Of a DNA stretch of 64,000 bases, positions 50,516 to 59,066 are shown in pieces. The stretch's first letter is position 1, and every line of letters begins with the position of its first letter. The position numbers and the translations under genes were made by a program. Origin of the DNA: JAHQVK01 sp036788295 (GTDB lineage Bacteria > Myxococcota > Kuafuiibacteriia > Kuafuiibacteriales > Kuafuiibacteriaceae); NCBI GenBank assembly GCA_036788295.1, contig DAIQNR010000010.1, positions 1 through 64,000 on the forward strand, read 5' to 3'. The notes beneath the pieces are model-generated. The model was given only the letters and a program-made list of their open reading frames with translations, was not told where the DNA came from and searched no databases.

Positions 50516-50888
50516 GTCGGCAAAGCTAGACGCGACCGCTCTTGGGTCGCGTCCCTGCGCGCTCCTCGTGCGTTCGGCGCATCCGTGCGGGTTTTGGGGG
50601 CCAATTGGGTGGAACCCTGCTTGTTTTTGTGCGGGCGACCGAGAGAACATGAGACCGAAACTGTGTCTCCGACGTATCGACGGTTGTGGAGGTCAGGTCG
50701 AGTGGTCCCATCGCGTCGCCGGGGCGGCGCGGGCGGTCTGGCGTGGTGCCAAAAACACCACGGTGGCGGGTCAACTTGGCAGCCCCCCGCGGGGCAGCGG
50801 CCTTCGACGGAACAATCGATCGTGGTCCGGGGTTTGCTTCGGTTCGTCTCGGACCCCGGGCCCGACGGCCGAGTCCAGGAGAAGTACG
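50516..50888. other. Intergenic region upstream of the ECF sigma gene
   Basis: No gene is supported in this 373-base stretch between divergent CAP and ECF sigma genes. GGAAC-type hexamers typical of ECF sigma -35 boxes occur at 50611 and 50809, but neither has a convincing -10 partner at 16-17 bases. A perfect palindrome CCCCGCGGGG lies at 50785-50794. A strong ribosome site AGGAGAAG (50877-50884) precedes the sigma start. Confidence 0.4.
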
Positions 50889-51545
50889 ATGTTTGGATTC
50901 AAGCGCACGTCCAGAATGGCAACGCGATCAGATTTCGAGGCGCTCACCCTCGAACACATGGACGCACTGTACGGAGCCGCGCTCCGGTTGACTCGGAGCG
51001 CGAAGGACGCCGAAGACCTAGTTCAGGACACGTTCCTGAAGGCGTTCCGATTTTTCGACAGCTTCGAGCCAGGGACGAACGTCAAGGCATGGCTGTTCAA
51101 GATCCAGACGAACACGTTCATCAACCGGTATCGCCGGCGGGTAAAGGAGCGAGAGGTCGCGGACACGCCAGCCGAGGAGGTGATGCTCGACCGATTCATC
51201 TCCTCCGACTTCGCGAGAGCGGCCCAGGACCCAGAGACGGACTTCTTCGACCATCTGCTCTCCGACGAGGTCATGGAAGCGCTCGATCAAGTACCGGTGG
51301 ACTTTCGCATGGTGGTCCTGCTCGCCGACATACAAGGATTCTCCTACAAAGAGATCGCGGAGATCGTCGGCTGTCCCGTGGGCACGGTGATGTCCCGGCT
51401 CTTCCGAGGGCGCAGGATCCTGCAAAAGATGCTGTACGACTTCGCGATCGCCGAAGGCATCATCGTCCCTGAGACCGGGGAGAACGGCCGCCCCATCAGC
51501 CTCGAAGCGTACCGGGAACGCAAGAAGGCGGCGGGTGGGGAGTGA
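50889..51545 (+). CDS. ECF-type RNA polymerase sigma factor
   Basis: The 218-residue protein contains sigma-70 regions 2 and 4. Region 2 (about residues 20-85) shows MDALYGAALRLTRSAKDAED, LVQDTFLKAFRFFD and VKAWLFKIQTNTFINRYRRR. Region 4 (about 130-185) shows DEVMEALDQVPVDFRMVVLL, then GFSYKEIAEIVGCPVGTVMS and RLFRGRRILQKML. A C-terminal extension of about 35 residues follows. ECF sigmas direct RNA polymerase to stress or envelope regulons. A zinc-finger anti-sigma gene follows 102 bases downstream, fitting a sigma/anti-sigma pair. ATG 50889 is preceded by a strong Shine-Dalgarno AGGAGAAG, which decides the start. Confidence 0.93.
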   Translation: MFGFKRTSRMATRSDFEALTLEHMDALYGAALRLTRSAKDAEDLVQDTFLKAFRFFDSFEPGTNVKAWLFKIQTNTFINRYRRRVKEREVADTPAEEVMLDRFISSDFARAAQDPETDFFDHLLSDEVMEALDQVPVDFRMVVLLADIQGFSYKEIAEIVGCPVGTVMSRLFRGRRILQKMLYDFAIAEGIIVPETGENGRPISLEAYRERKKAAGGE

Positions 51546-51647
51546 GCCCCCGCGCATCTTGCTTGCACCGAGGTGCCCGCTGTTCTCTCCTTAGGGAGCC
51601 GCCGCGGACTATCCGGGCCTGGCCCGGCGTTGTCATCGGCACTCCCC

Positions 51648-52451
51648 ATGGACTGCCGCGACGTCCACCATCTGCTCGACTTGAGTCTCGACGATGAGCT
51701 CGGCGGGATCGAGCGTCGCGAACTTGCCGAGCACGTGAGCGTTTGCGCCGCCTGCCGTTCGCGCATGGTCCGGGCGGCGCGCGTCCACTCCTGCCTGCGT
51801 AGCCACCTGCAGAGCGTTCAGGAGCCGGCGCCAGAGGGACTGCGAAGGCAAATCGGACTCGCCCTTCGCGCCGATGTTCGAAGCACGGACCGAGGGAGCC
51901 GGGGAGCGCTCCTCCTCGTGGGCGTGGCTCTGCTCGTTCTCGAGGGCTGGTCGGTTCAACCGGCGGCCAACGGGTTGGACCTCGAACGCGCCGTGGCCCG
52001 GCACGCCGCCCGGCTCCCCCCCGAGGTGCGGCCCCGCGGTGATCCCGCCGAGGTCGAGCGCTTTCTTCGGGAGAACCTCGACCGAGCGGTGTCGCTGCCC
52101 TGGCCGGGCATGACGGCCCCGCTTCGGCTGGTCGGAGCCCGTCTCGACCACGTTGGGGACCGGCCGGCCGGGCTCCTCATGTACGACCACCGCGGGGCGC
52201 GCGTCTCCGTGCTGGTGCGGCCTGCGTTCGGGCGTAGCGAAGGCGCGGCGCCGAGGGCGCTGCTCGTGCGGCGCGACATGGACGGTCGCTCGGCGTGGTT
52301 CGGCGAGCATCGGGGCTACCGCGTCGCGGCGTGGCAGGACGATGGGCTCGACTACGCCGCGGTCGCCGACCTCGACCCGATCGAGCTCGAGGCGCTGGTC
52401 CGGGTTCGAAGCCGGCTCGCTCGGTTTGACAGCGGGGAGGGCGGGTCGTAG
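51648..52451 (+). CDS. Zinc-finger (zf-HC2) transmembrane anti-sigma factor
   Basis: The 267-residue protein begins with the ZAS zinc-finger module (CRDVHHLLDLSLDDELGG, then HVSVCAACRSR, the H-x3-C-x2-C signature). A single membrane helix follows at about residues 88-106 (LLLVGVALLVLEGW), and a large periplasmic domain of about 160 residues. It most likely binds and silences the adjacent ECF sigma factor until an envelope signal releases it. The periplasmic domain (residues 110-267) is unlike known anti-sigma sensors and is a candidate input domain. ATG 51648; the preceding sigma gene ends 102 bases upstream. The FrzS-like gene starts 14 bases after its end. Confidence 0.88.
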   Translation: MDCRDVHHLLDLSLDDELGGIERRELAEHVSVCAACRSRMVRAARVHSCLRSHLQSVQEPAPEGLRRQIGLALRADVRSTDRGSRGALLLVGVALLVLEGWSVQPAANGLDLERAVARHAARLPPEVRPRGDPAEVERFLRENLDRAVSLPWPGMTAPLRLVGARLDHVGDRPAGLLMYDHRGARVSVLVRPAFGRSEGAAPRALLVRRDMDGRSAWFGEHRGYRVAAWQDDGLDYAAVADLDPIELEALVRVRSRLARFDSGEGGS

Positions 52452-52465
52452 GTTCTCGCACCGCC

Positions 52466-54070
52466 ATGTCGGGTAAGGCGCTCATCATTGACAAGGACCC
52501 GGCCTTTGCCGACCAACTCGGCGCGGCGCTCGCGGCGATGGGCCACTCCGTGGAGGTCTGCTCGACCGGGCGGGAGGGCATGGAACGGGCTCGCACCCTC
52601 CAGCCCGACGTCATCGTCCTCTGCGTGGAGCTGGCCGACACCTCGGGCTACTCGATCTGCGCGAAGATCAAGAAAGACGACGGCCTCAAGGCGATCCCGC
52701 TCGTCATCACGAGCGAGACGGCGACGCAGGAGACCTTCGACCACCACAAGAAGCTCCGGACGAGGGCGCAGCTGTACATGCAGAAGCCCTTCGAGCCTCG
52801 GGACCTGATCCGCGAGCTGGGCTCGCTGGGTGTTCCCCTCTCCGGGAGCTCGCGAGACATGCCGATCCTCGACGCCGACGAGCTCGACGAATTGGCCGCC
52901 GATACCTCCCATCACGACGCGCTGGGCGGGCCGACCTTCGAAGGCTCCTCGATCGACTCCGGGGCCGAGCTCGACGAGGTCTTGGCCTCTTTGTCCGATG
53001 GACCGGGCGAACTCGGGATCGACGGCGAGGTCGGCATGCAGGCCGGGTACGACGAGGATGATGTCCGCACCACGATCGGCGCCATGCCGAGCGGGCTCGA
53101 TTGGACCCCGCTCGACGCTCAGCCCAAATCCGGTCTCATGGCCCTCGCCCCTCCGGACTTGGTGAAGCGATTGAAGGAGGCGGAGCGGGCCCGCGATGAA
53201 GCGCTCGCGGCGGAGCGCTCCACCCGAGCGCAGCTCGAGGCCTTGGCTTCGGGCGCGAGCCAGATCCCGGCGGCCAATCCTGCGACCCGCGAAGTCCTCG
53301 CCATCAAGAAGGACCTCAACACCAAAGAACGGGAGATCCTCGAGCTCCGCGACCGGTTGCAGGAGAAGGACCGGCTGCTGCTCGCCGCCCGAGAGCGGGA
53401 GGCCGAGCTCGAGGAGCGGGTCGTTCAGACCGAGGAATCGCGGTCTGCCGCCGACCGAGCCCGGGTCGAGGCGGAGAGCCGCATCGCTGGCGCCGAAGCC
53501 CGGGCCGAAGAGATCGAGCGCAGCTCGAGGGCGGCGATCGACAACCGCGACGGCCAGCTCGACGACGCCAGGCTGCAGATCGACGGCCTCGAGCAGGACC
53601 TCGACCGATCTCGCCAGCAGGCCGAGGGTCTGCGGGACGATGTTGCCGCCCGGGATGCGACCATCGAGGAGCTGCAGGGCGAGGTGTCGGAGCGAGACCT
53701 CGCCCTGGCTTCGAGGGATGCGCGCATCAGCGACCTCGAGGGCACGGTGCACCAGCGAGATGAGCAGGTCGCCGGTCTCGAAGCCGAGCTCGGCCGAGCG
53801 CGGGAGGAGATCCTCGGGTTGTCCGACCGGATCGCTGGGCTCGAGCGGGATCTCGAGGAGAGCCGGAGCGAGACCGACGCGCTGCGAAGCGCGCTCTCCG
53901 ACACCGAAGATCGTCTCCGCCGGGCCATCGCCCGCATCCGCGACGATGAGGACGCCCGCTTGAAGGCGAGGCAAGCTCTGGAGATCACGCTCAACTTGCT
54001 CGGTGAGGCGGAGTACGCCGAAGACGAAGCCCCTCTGCCGACGCCGGAGCCGGTGGGCCTCGAGAACTGA
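52466..54070 (+). CDS. FrzS-like pseudo-receiver plus coiled-coil protein
   Basis: The 534-residue protein has an N-terminal receiver-like domain (about 1-125) and a long coiled coil (about 230-515, Glu/Arg/Ala/Leu-rich, ELRDRLQEKDRLLLAARERE), with an acidic Gly/Asp linker between. The receiver retains the fold (KALIIDKDPAFADQL at the N-terminus, YMQKPFEP with the conserved Lys). At the phosphoacceptor position it has Cys53 (DVIVLCVELADTSGYSIC), so it cannot be phosphorylated in the normal way. The layout and the segment KIKKDDGLKAIPLVI resemble FrzS of Myxococcus xanthus, a polarly localised social-motility protein with an atypical receiver. Similar polar or motility scaffolding is the best guess. 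ATG 52466. Confidence 0.82.
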   Translation: MSGKALIIDKDPAFADQLGAALAAMGHSVEVCSTGREGMERARTLQPDVIVLCVELADTSGYSICAKIKKDDGLKAIPLVITSETATQETFDHHKKLRTRAQLYMQKPFEPRDLIRELGSLGVPLSGSSRDMPILDADELDELAADTSHHDALGGPTFEGSSIDSGAELDEVLASLSDGPGELGIDGEVGMQAGYDEDDVRTTIGAMPSGLDWTPLDAQPKSGLMALAPPDLVKRLKEAERARDEALAAERSTRAQLEALASGASQIPAANPATREVLAIKKDLNTKEREILELRDRLQEKDRLLLAAREREAELEERVVQTEESRSAADRARVEAESRIAGAEARAEEIERSSRAAIDNRDGQLDDARLQIDGLEQDLDRSRQQAEGLRDDVAARDATIEELQGEVSERDLALASRDARISDLEGTVHQRDEQVAGLEAELGRAREEILGLSDRIAGLERDLEESRSETDALRSALSDTEDRLRRAIARIRDDEDARLKARQALEITLNLLGEAEYAEDEAPLPTPEPVGLEN

Positions 54071-54257
54071 GCGGTCCGCCAACGATCAAGGCTGCGGCGC
54101 GCAGACCGGGCTGGATCGCGCACCCGCGCTGCCTCGGCTCGGGCTCAGTTGCTGTGCGACTCGACGGTCCGGCCCAGCTCAGGGCCTGCGCCGAGACCAT
54201 CTCGCCGGCCCTCGCCGCGCCGCTTTGCTCTCGTCGGCCCCGGCGGCCGGCGGTGCA

Positions 54258-55391
54258 TCACGATCGACGACTCAGATTCGCGGCCTGGGTTCGAACCCCG
54301 ATGGGGATGTTCTTCGACCGGGACAACGCCTTGATGTCGCGAGGGTTGAGGAGTGGGACCAGGCGCATCGCGATCGCGAGCGGGGTTTTGGGGTTGTTCA
54401 CCAGGCCGAGCTTGACCGGATACAGCCGAACCCAGTTGGTCCTCTTGTCCTTCGCGATGTGGGTCACCACTTCTTGGTGGGTGACTTTCGAGTTCACGGC
54501 TTCGACCACCTCCGGCTCCTGCACCATCGGAGAGGTGATGGCGGCCAGAGCCACCAGCCGGTTCGAGTGGCGCATGAGGATCTTTCGAACCTGCTTGTTC
54601 CCCTTCGTCGCGTAGGCGATGAGGCCGGGAAGGGGCGCGCGGCGAAGCCGCTCCTCCAGGGGGAGATTCGGATCGTCGTCGTCTTCCCGTCCCTCCTCGC
54701 CGCCGGACAGCAGGGTGCCCTTCGCCTCGAGCGCTTGCCGCTCGGCGTCGCTCAGCAACCGCTCGTCGAGCAGGTGGCGTGGGATGTCGAAGTGGCTGGC
54801 GGCGGAGAGCCGTTCGTTGGCGCCGAGGCGAAGCAGCGCGTCTTCGAACTCGTGCAGTCCGTCGAGGACGACCCCGTTTCGCACGAGAAAATCGATGACC
54901 CGGTCCACCGTGGACTTGAGGGCGTGGGGGTTGTCGATGAGGCCACGGACGATCTCCGGGGTCTCGAGCAGTCGCGCTTGGTTGTTGGCGATGATCTCCG
55001 CCACCGGCTCGGAGCAGGCAGCGGCTACGACCGGGAAGACCTCGGTCGGGGTCGAGGGGTTGAGGAGGAGCTTCTCGATGTAGGCGTCGTGGGATGCATG
55101 AAGCTCGGCGAGGCGGCCCAGGACCGGCGGAGGGACGGCGGGGTCGGCGAGCACCGCATTGGCGATGCGGGGGTCGAGCCCGGTCAGGGACTGGGCCGCG
55201 TGCTCGGCGACCCTCGCGTCGGCGTCGAAGCTCAGGACGAACTGGGCGGTGACCAGGTCCCGGGGCGACATCGGGGCGAGCCCGCGCGCCGCCATCAAGC
55301 GGAGGTTGAGCGGCACCGATGGTTCGCAGTGGCGAGCCACGGCCTCCGATGTGGTCGCAAGCTCGGTCGGAAAGGCGGCGGCGGTGGTCAT
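54258..55391 (-). CDS. Helical-repeat protein (HEAT/LRV-like), unknown function
   Basis: The 377-residue protein is mostly alpha-helical, with irregular repeats of two helices. Examples are FVLSFDADARVAEHAAQSLT, LADPAVPPPVLGRLAELHA, then RKILMRHSNRLVALAAITSP and GLVNNPKTPLAIAMRLVPLL. The latter carries NPxTP-type turns like leucine-rich-repeat-variant/HEAT solenoids. There is an acidic low-complexity spacer near residue 235 (GGEEGREDDDDPN). It has no signal peptide or catalytic motif. Such proteins bind partners. I can place it only as a putative protein-interaction scaffold. ATG 55391. The EF-G paralogue gene ends 16 bases upstream on the same strand, suggesting co-transcription. Confidence 0.75.
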   Translation of the reverse strand: MTTAAAFPTELATTSEAVARHCEPSVPLNLRLMAARGLAPMSPRDLVTAQFVLSFDADARVAEHAAQSLTGLDPRIANAVLADPAVPPPVLGRLAELHASHDAYIEKLLLNPSTPTEVFPVVAAACSEPVAEIIANNQARLLETPEIVRGLIDNPHALKSTVDRVIDFLVRNGVVLDGLHEFEDALLRLGANERLSAASHFDIPRHLLDERLLSDAERQALEAKGTLLSGGEEGREDDDDPNLPLEERLRRAPLPGLIAYATKGNKQVRKILMRHSNRLVALAAITSPMVQEPEVVEAVNSKVTHQEVVTHIAKDKRTNWVRLYPVKLGLVNNPKTPLAIAMRLVPLLNPRDIKALSRSKNIPIGVRTQAANLSRRS

Positions 55392-55407
55392 GGGTCAACT
55401 CGGATGG

Positions 55408-57492
55408 TCAGTCTTCGTCGGTGCTGACGAAGCCCGAATCCTCGACGATGCGCTGCTGAATGTGGGTCGGGACCGGCTCCATGTGGCTCGCGCACATCAC
55501 GAAGGTTCCACGGCCCTGGGTCATCGATCGGAGCGATGCTTCGTAGGTCTGGAGGTCCGCGAGCGGCACCTGCGCCTTGATGGCGGCCAGTTTCCCCCTG
55601 GGCTCCGAGCCCACGATCCGGCCTCGGCGGCTCGAGAGGTCTCCCAACACGTCGCCCATGTGGTCTTCGGGAACCAGCACCTCGAGGGCCATGATCGGCT
55701 CGAGCAGCACCGGGTGAGCCGCAGCGGCCGCTGCCTTGAACCCCTTCGAGGCCGCGACCTGAAACGCCATGTCCGAAGAATCGACCGGGTGGTGCTTCCC
55801 GTCGGTCAGTCGAGCGCGCACGTCCACGACCGGATACCCGGCGAGCACGCCCCGAGCCATGGCCTTTTGAAGCCCCTTTTCGACCGAAGGGATGAACGCC
55901 CGCGGGACGGAGCCGCCCACGACCGCGTCTTCGAACACGAGGCCCGCCCCCCGCTCGGCCGGCTCGAAGTCGAGCTGCACCACCGCGAACTGGCCGTGTC
56001 CGCCCGACTGCTTCTTGTGCTTCCCCTCGACCCCTGAGACCGGGGCGGTGAGCGTCTCGAGGTAGGCGATACGGGGCAGGCTCAGGCTGCATTCGACCCC
56101 GAATTTCCGCTGCATCTTCTCGATCGACACCTCGAGATGCTGCTGGCCGGTCCCCGACAGGAGCACCTCGCCGGTCTGCTCGTCCCGGCCCAGGGTGAGG
56201 CCCGGGTCCTCCTCGATGAGCCGGGCGAGTCCGGCCACGATCTTGTCTTCCTGTTGCTTGTCCTTCGCGTGCACCGCCCTCGAGATGAGAGGAGGGTTCA
56301 TCGAGCCGGTAGGGACGACGAATCCATCCGCGCTGAGGGTGTCTCCGGTGTGCACATCTTTTAGTTTCGCGACCGCGAAGATGTCCCCAGGGGGCGCGGA
56401 GTCCACCGGCGTCATCTTCTTTCCGAGCAAAGATTGCAGGGGCCCCAGCCGCTCCTTGGGGGCCCCCGGGCGCCCGGGGTTGTCGAGGGCGGTGTCCGAA
56501 CGGGCCGTCCCCCCCAGGACCCGCATCACGCTGATCTTCCCCGCGTGCTGATCCACGATCGTCTTGAAGACGTGGCACGTCAGGGGTCCATCCGGGTCGG
56601 GCGCCAACGTCGCGTCGGCCCCGCTTCTCTTCCCCGGCTGCGGTCGCCGCTCGCCAGGGTGGGGCATGGCTCGGACGAGGGCGTCGAACAGGGTGGTGAC
56701 CCCGTGGTTCAGGGTACCCGAGGCGAAGTAGACCGGGACGAGGGTTCCGGCGCGAACCGCCTTCGCGAGCCCAGTGTGGATGTCCTCTGCCGTGAGGGTC
56801 TCGTCGAAGAACCGCTCCATCAGGTCTTCGTCGGTGGCCGCGATGTCCTCGATGAGGTGGTCGCGGGCATGGCGGGCCTCGTCTTCGAGGTCGGCCGGGA
56901 CCGGCGCCTCGCGCACCCGCCCCTCGTCCCCGGGTTCGAACAGCAGCGCCCGCCAGCCGACGAGGTCCACCAAGCCTCGAAAGCTGGCGCCCGAACCGAT
57001 CGGGAACTGCACCAACGAGGCGTCGGCACACAGGTGCTCCTTGATGTCGGCGACGATGCGGTCCGCATCGGCGGTCTCGACGTCCATCTTCGCCACGACG
57101 AGCGCGCGGGTCAGCCCCATGTCCTTCGCCCATTGGAAGACCCGGTCGGTCATCGGCTCTACGCCGTCCTTGGCGGAGACCACGCACAGCGCCCCATCCG
57201 CGGCCGAGAGCACCGTCTTGGTGTCGAACAGGAAGTTTGCGTCCCCAGGCGTGTCGAGCAGGTTGATCTTGGTCTTCTTCCACTCGAACGAGGCGACGGA
57301 GGTGGCGGTGCTCATGACCCGCTTTTGCTCCTCCGGCTCGAAGTCGAGCGAGGAGGTGGCAGCGGCGGTGCTCCCGAGGCGCCCGGTGGCCTTGGCCGAC
57401 CACAGCGCCGACTCCGCGATGGAGGTCTTCCCGGCGGCTTTGTGGCCAATGATGGCGATGTTGCGGATGTCGGGGGTCTCGAACACCTTCAT
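55408..57492 (-). CDS. Elongation factor G paralogue (EF-G2 / EF-G-like GTPase)
   Basis: The 694-residue protein has the five-domain EF-G plan. The GTPase domain has an altered G1 loop (GHKAAGKTS in place of the usual AHxDAGKTT, P-loop Gly-Lys intact), DTPGDANFL (G3), and AKMD (G4) where EF-G has NKMD. Domain II follows from about 300, and the C-terminal domains show GKHKKQSGGHGQFAVV, SVEKGLQKAM, and EVLVPEDHMGDVLGDLSSRR, GRIVGSEPRG. This is the EF-G2/fusA2-type paralogue found in many bacteria, with proposed roles in ribosome recycling, stress or growth control rather than bulk translocation. The Asn-to-Ala change in G4 would weaken guanine specificity. ATG 57492. Confidence 0.9.
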   Translation of the reverse strand: MKVFETPDIRNIAIIGHKAAGKTSIAESALWSAKATGRLGSTAAATSSLDFEPEEQKRVMSTATSVASFEWKKTKINLLDTPGDANFLFDTKTVLSAADGALCVVSAKDGVEPMTDRVFQWAKDMGLTRALVVAKMDVETADADRIVADIKEHLCADASLVQFPIGSGASFRGLVDLVGWRALLFEPGDEGRVREAPVPADLEDEARHARDHLIEDIAATDEDLMERFFDETLTAEDIHTGLAKAVRAGTLVPVYFASGTLNHGVTTLFDALVRAMPHPGERRPQPGKRSGADATLAPDPDGPLTCHVFKTIVDQHAGKISVMRVLGGTARSDTALDNPGRPGAPKERLGPLQSLLGKKMTPVDSAPPGDIFAVAKLKDVHTGDTLSADGFVVPTGSMNPPLISRAVHAKDKQQEDKIVAGLARLIEEDPGLTLGRDEQTGEVLLSGTGQQHLEVSIEKMQRKFGVECSLSLPRIAYLETLTAPVSGVEGKHKKQSGGHGQFAVVQLDFEPAERGAGLVFEDAVVGGSVPRAFIPSVEKGLQKAMARGVLAGYPVVDVRARLTDGKHHPVDSSDMAFQVAASKGFKAAAAAAHPVLLEPIMALEVLVPEDHMGDVLGDLSSRRGRIVGSEPRGKLAAIKAQVPLADLQTYEASLRSMTQGRGTFVMCASHMEPVPTHIQQRIVEDSGFVSTDED

Positions 57493-57527
57493 TGAGGCTC
57501 CTGCGCCCGTTCGTGGGCCGACGGACG

Positions 57528-58343
57528 CTAGCCGCCGACCGACCCGAGATCAACCGCGGGGCTCTTGTCCTCCCGGCCGTGGTTGCGCTCGTAGATGAGC
57601 CTGAGGCCATCCAAGGTGAGGTTTTCATCCACTTCGTCGATGGTTCGGGCGTCTCTCGCGATCGAGGGGGCCAGCCCCCCGGTGGCCACGACGTGCACGG
57701 GATGCGCCGCCATCTCTGAACGGATGCGCTCCACCAGGCCGTCCACGAGCGAAGCGTAGCCGAAGTAGACCCCGGATTGGATCGACTCCACCGTGGTCCG
57801 GCCCACCACCCGCGCCGGGCGGGCGAGGTCCACCTTGGGGAGCTTCGCCGCGCGCGCGAACAGCGCCGCCATCGATATCTGGATTCCAGGCGCGATCGCG
57901 CCGCCCGCGTAGGTTCCATCGGCGAGCACGGCGTCGAAGGTCGTGGCGGTGCCGAAATCCACCACGATGCACGCGCCGCGGTGGCGGGCGTGGGCGGCGA
58001 CCGCGTTGACGATTCTATCCGCGCCCACGTCCTTCGGGGGGTCGTACCGAACCGAGATGCCGGTCCGGATCCCGGGACCTACGACGAGCGGTTCGATGCC
58101 AAACAGCCTAAGACTGAGTCGCACCATGGTCGGAGTGAGCACGGGAACGACCGACGCGAGCGCAACCCCTTGCACGTCCGTGCACCGATACCCCTCCACT
58201 TCGAGGAGCTGGCGCACGAGCAGCCCGTACTCGTCTTCGGTGCGGCTGTGCACGGTCTCGAGGCGCCAGGCGTGCTTCAACTCGCTGCCCGCATAGAGCC
58301 CGAGGGTGAGGTTCGTGTTTCCGAGATCGAGCGCGAGCAGCAT
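57528..58343 (-). CDS. coaX: Type III pantothenate kinase
   Basis: The 271-residue ASKHA-fold kinase catalyses pantothenate to 4'-phosphopantothenate, the first committed step of coenzyme A synthesis, and is insensitive to CoA feedback. Signature motifs are ALDLGNTNLTLGLY (phosphate loop), VGADRIVNAVAAH, IVVDFGTATTFDAV (catalytic Asp), and YAGGAIAPGIQISMAAL. Its start codon ATG 58343 shares a base with the stop (TAATG) of the secreted-protein gene upstream, so translation is coupled. The EF-G paralogue gene begins 35 bases downstream. Confidence 0.95.
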   Translation of the reverse strand: MLLALDLGNTNLTLGLYAGSELKHAWRLETVHSRTEDEYGLLVRQLLEVEGYRCTDVQGVALASVVPVLTPTMVRLSLRLFGIEPLVVGPGIRTGISVRYDPPKDVGADRIVNAVAAHARHRGACIVVDFGTATTFDAVLADGTYAGGAIAPGIQISMAALFARAAKLPKVDLARPARVVGRTTVESIQSGVYFGYASLVDGLVERIRSEMAAHPVHVVATGGLAPSIARDARTIDEVDENLTLDGLRLIYERNHGREDKSPAVDLGSVGG

Positions 58344-58978
58344 TAGTATCCCACCGCGTCCGGGTTCACCATCTCGCCGGCGCGGATCTTTCGCCGTTGC
58401 CGAGAGGAGCCCCGGGGGGCCTCCCCGGAACCTCGGGCCGAAAAACCGGTCAAGATCAGCTCGAGCTCGTCGGAAAAGAGGCTCCGAGCGCCGAGCAGGG
58501 TTTCGAACGTCAAGACGAACCCGCGCTCGCCGACGACGAAGACGGTCTCGAGGACCTCCCGACCAAGCTGCGCGTTGCCGCGGGCGCGATAGGTGAAGAG
58601 CGTCTGAACCGCCTCGGCTCCGGAGACGACTAGCTTTCGCCGGTCCCGCAGCTGGTACCCAGGGGCGCGGTCCCGGTTCTCTCGCTGCACGTGGGCGTCG
58701 AGGTGGGCGGCTCGGACGCCGGGCGGCAGGATCCGCAGCTCCACTTGCATCTCCGCGACGGCGCCGGTCTCCTCATGGGTTCGCACCAGGGCCACCCGAC
58801 CGGAGTCCTCGTCGGCGTGCGCGGTCCAGCCGACGGGCAGGTCGAGCGAGAAGCGGCCGCTCGGATCGTGCCATGGACGGGGCTTTCGCCCCATCAGCTC
58901 CTCCCAGGGGTTCTTCGCCCAAGTCGGTGCGGCGAGAAGTCCCGCCGCGAGCGCCGCGATGAGCGCATGGGCTCGCAT
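58343..58978 (-). CDS. Secreted protein, unknown function
   Basis: The 211-residue protein has a signal peptide (RAHALIAALAAGLLAAPTWAK, cleavage after residue 20 or so). The mature protein contains DPSGRFSLDLPVGWTAHADE and VALVRTHEETGAVAEMQVEL, then TLFTYRARGNAQLGREVLET and FVLTFETLLGARSLFSDEL. This pattern (a GWxxH strand, paired strands, GFVLTFE end) resembles the PsbP/DUF1795-type beta-sandwich proteins that bind lipids or proteins in the periplasm. The gene is translationally coupled to coaX by TAATG, but the functional link is obscure. ATG 58978 is chosen for the signal; upstream frame is spurious. Confidence 0.72.
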   Translation of the reverse strand: MRAHALIAALAAGLLAAPTWAKNPWEELMGRKPRPWHDPSGRFSLDLPVGWTAHADEDSGRVALVRTHEETGAVAEMQVELRILPPGVRAAHLDAHVQRENRDRAPGYQLRDRRKLVVSGAEAVQTLFTYRARGNAQLGREVLETVFVVGERGFVLTFETLLGARSLFSDELELILTGFSARGSGEAPRGSSRQRRKIRAGEMVNPDAVGY

Positions 58979-59066
58979 GCGGGCAGCGTAGTGCAGACGG
59001 CGCAGCGGCGCCACGCTTGCCCGCTTGGTCGGACGCTCGTCCGAGTGGGCGCTGGCCCATCGACCG

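Noticed and set aside
50809..50852. ECF-type autoregulatory promoter (GGAAC box) for the sigma gene
   Set aside because: The only matching CGTC is 28 bases away, well outside the usual 16-17 spacing, so I did not call a promoter.
54286..54298. GGGTTCGAACCCC resembling a tRNA T-arm
   Set aside because: No acceptor, D or anticodon stems fit around it, and it codes for the C-terminus of the helical-repeat protein on the minus strand.
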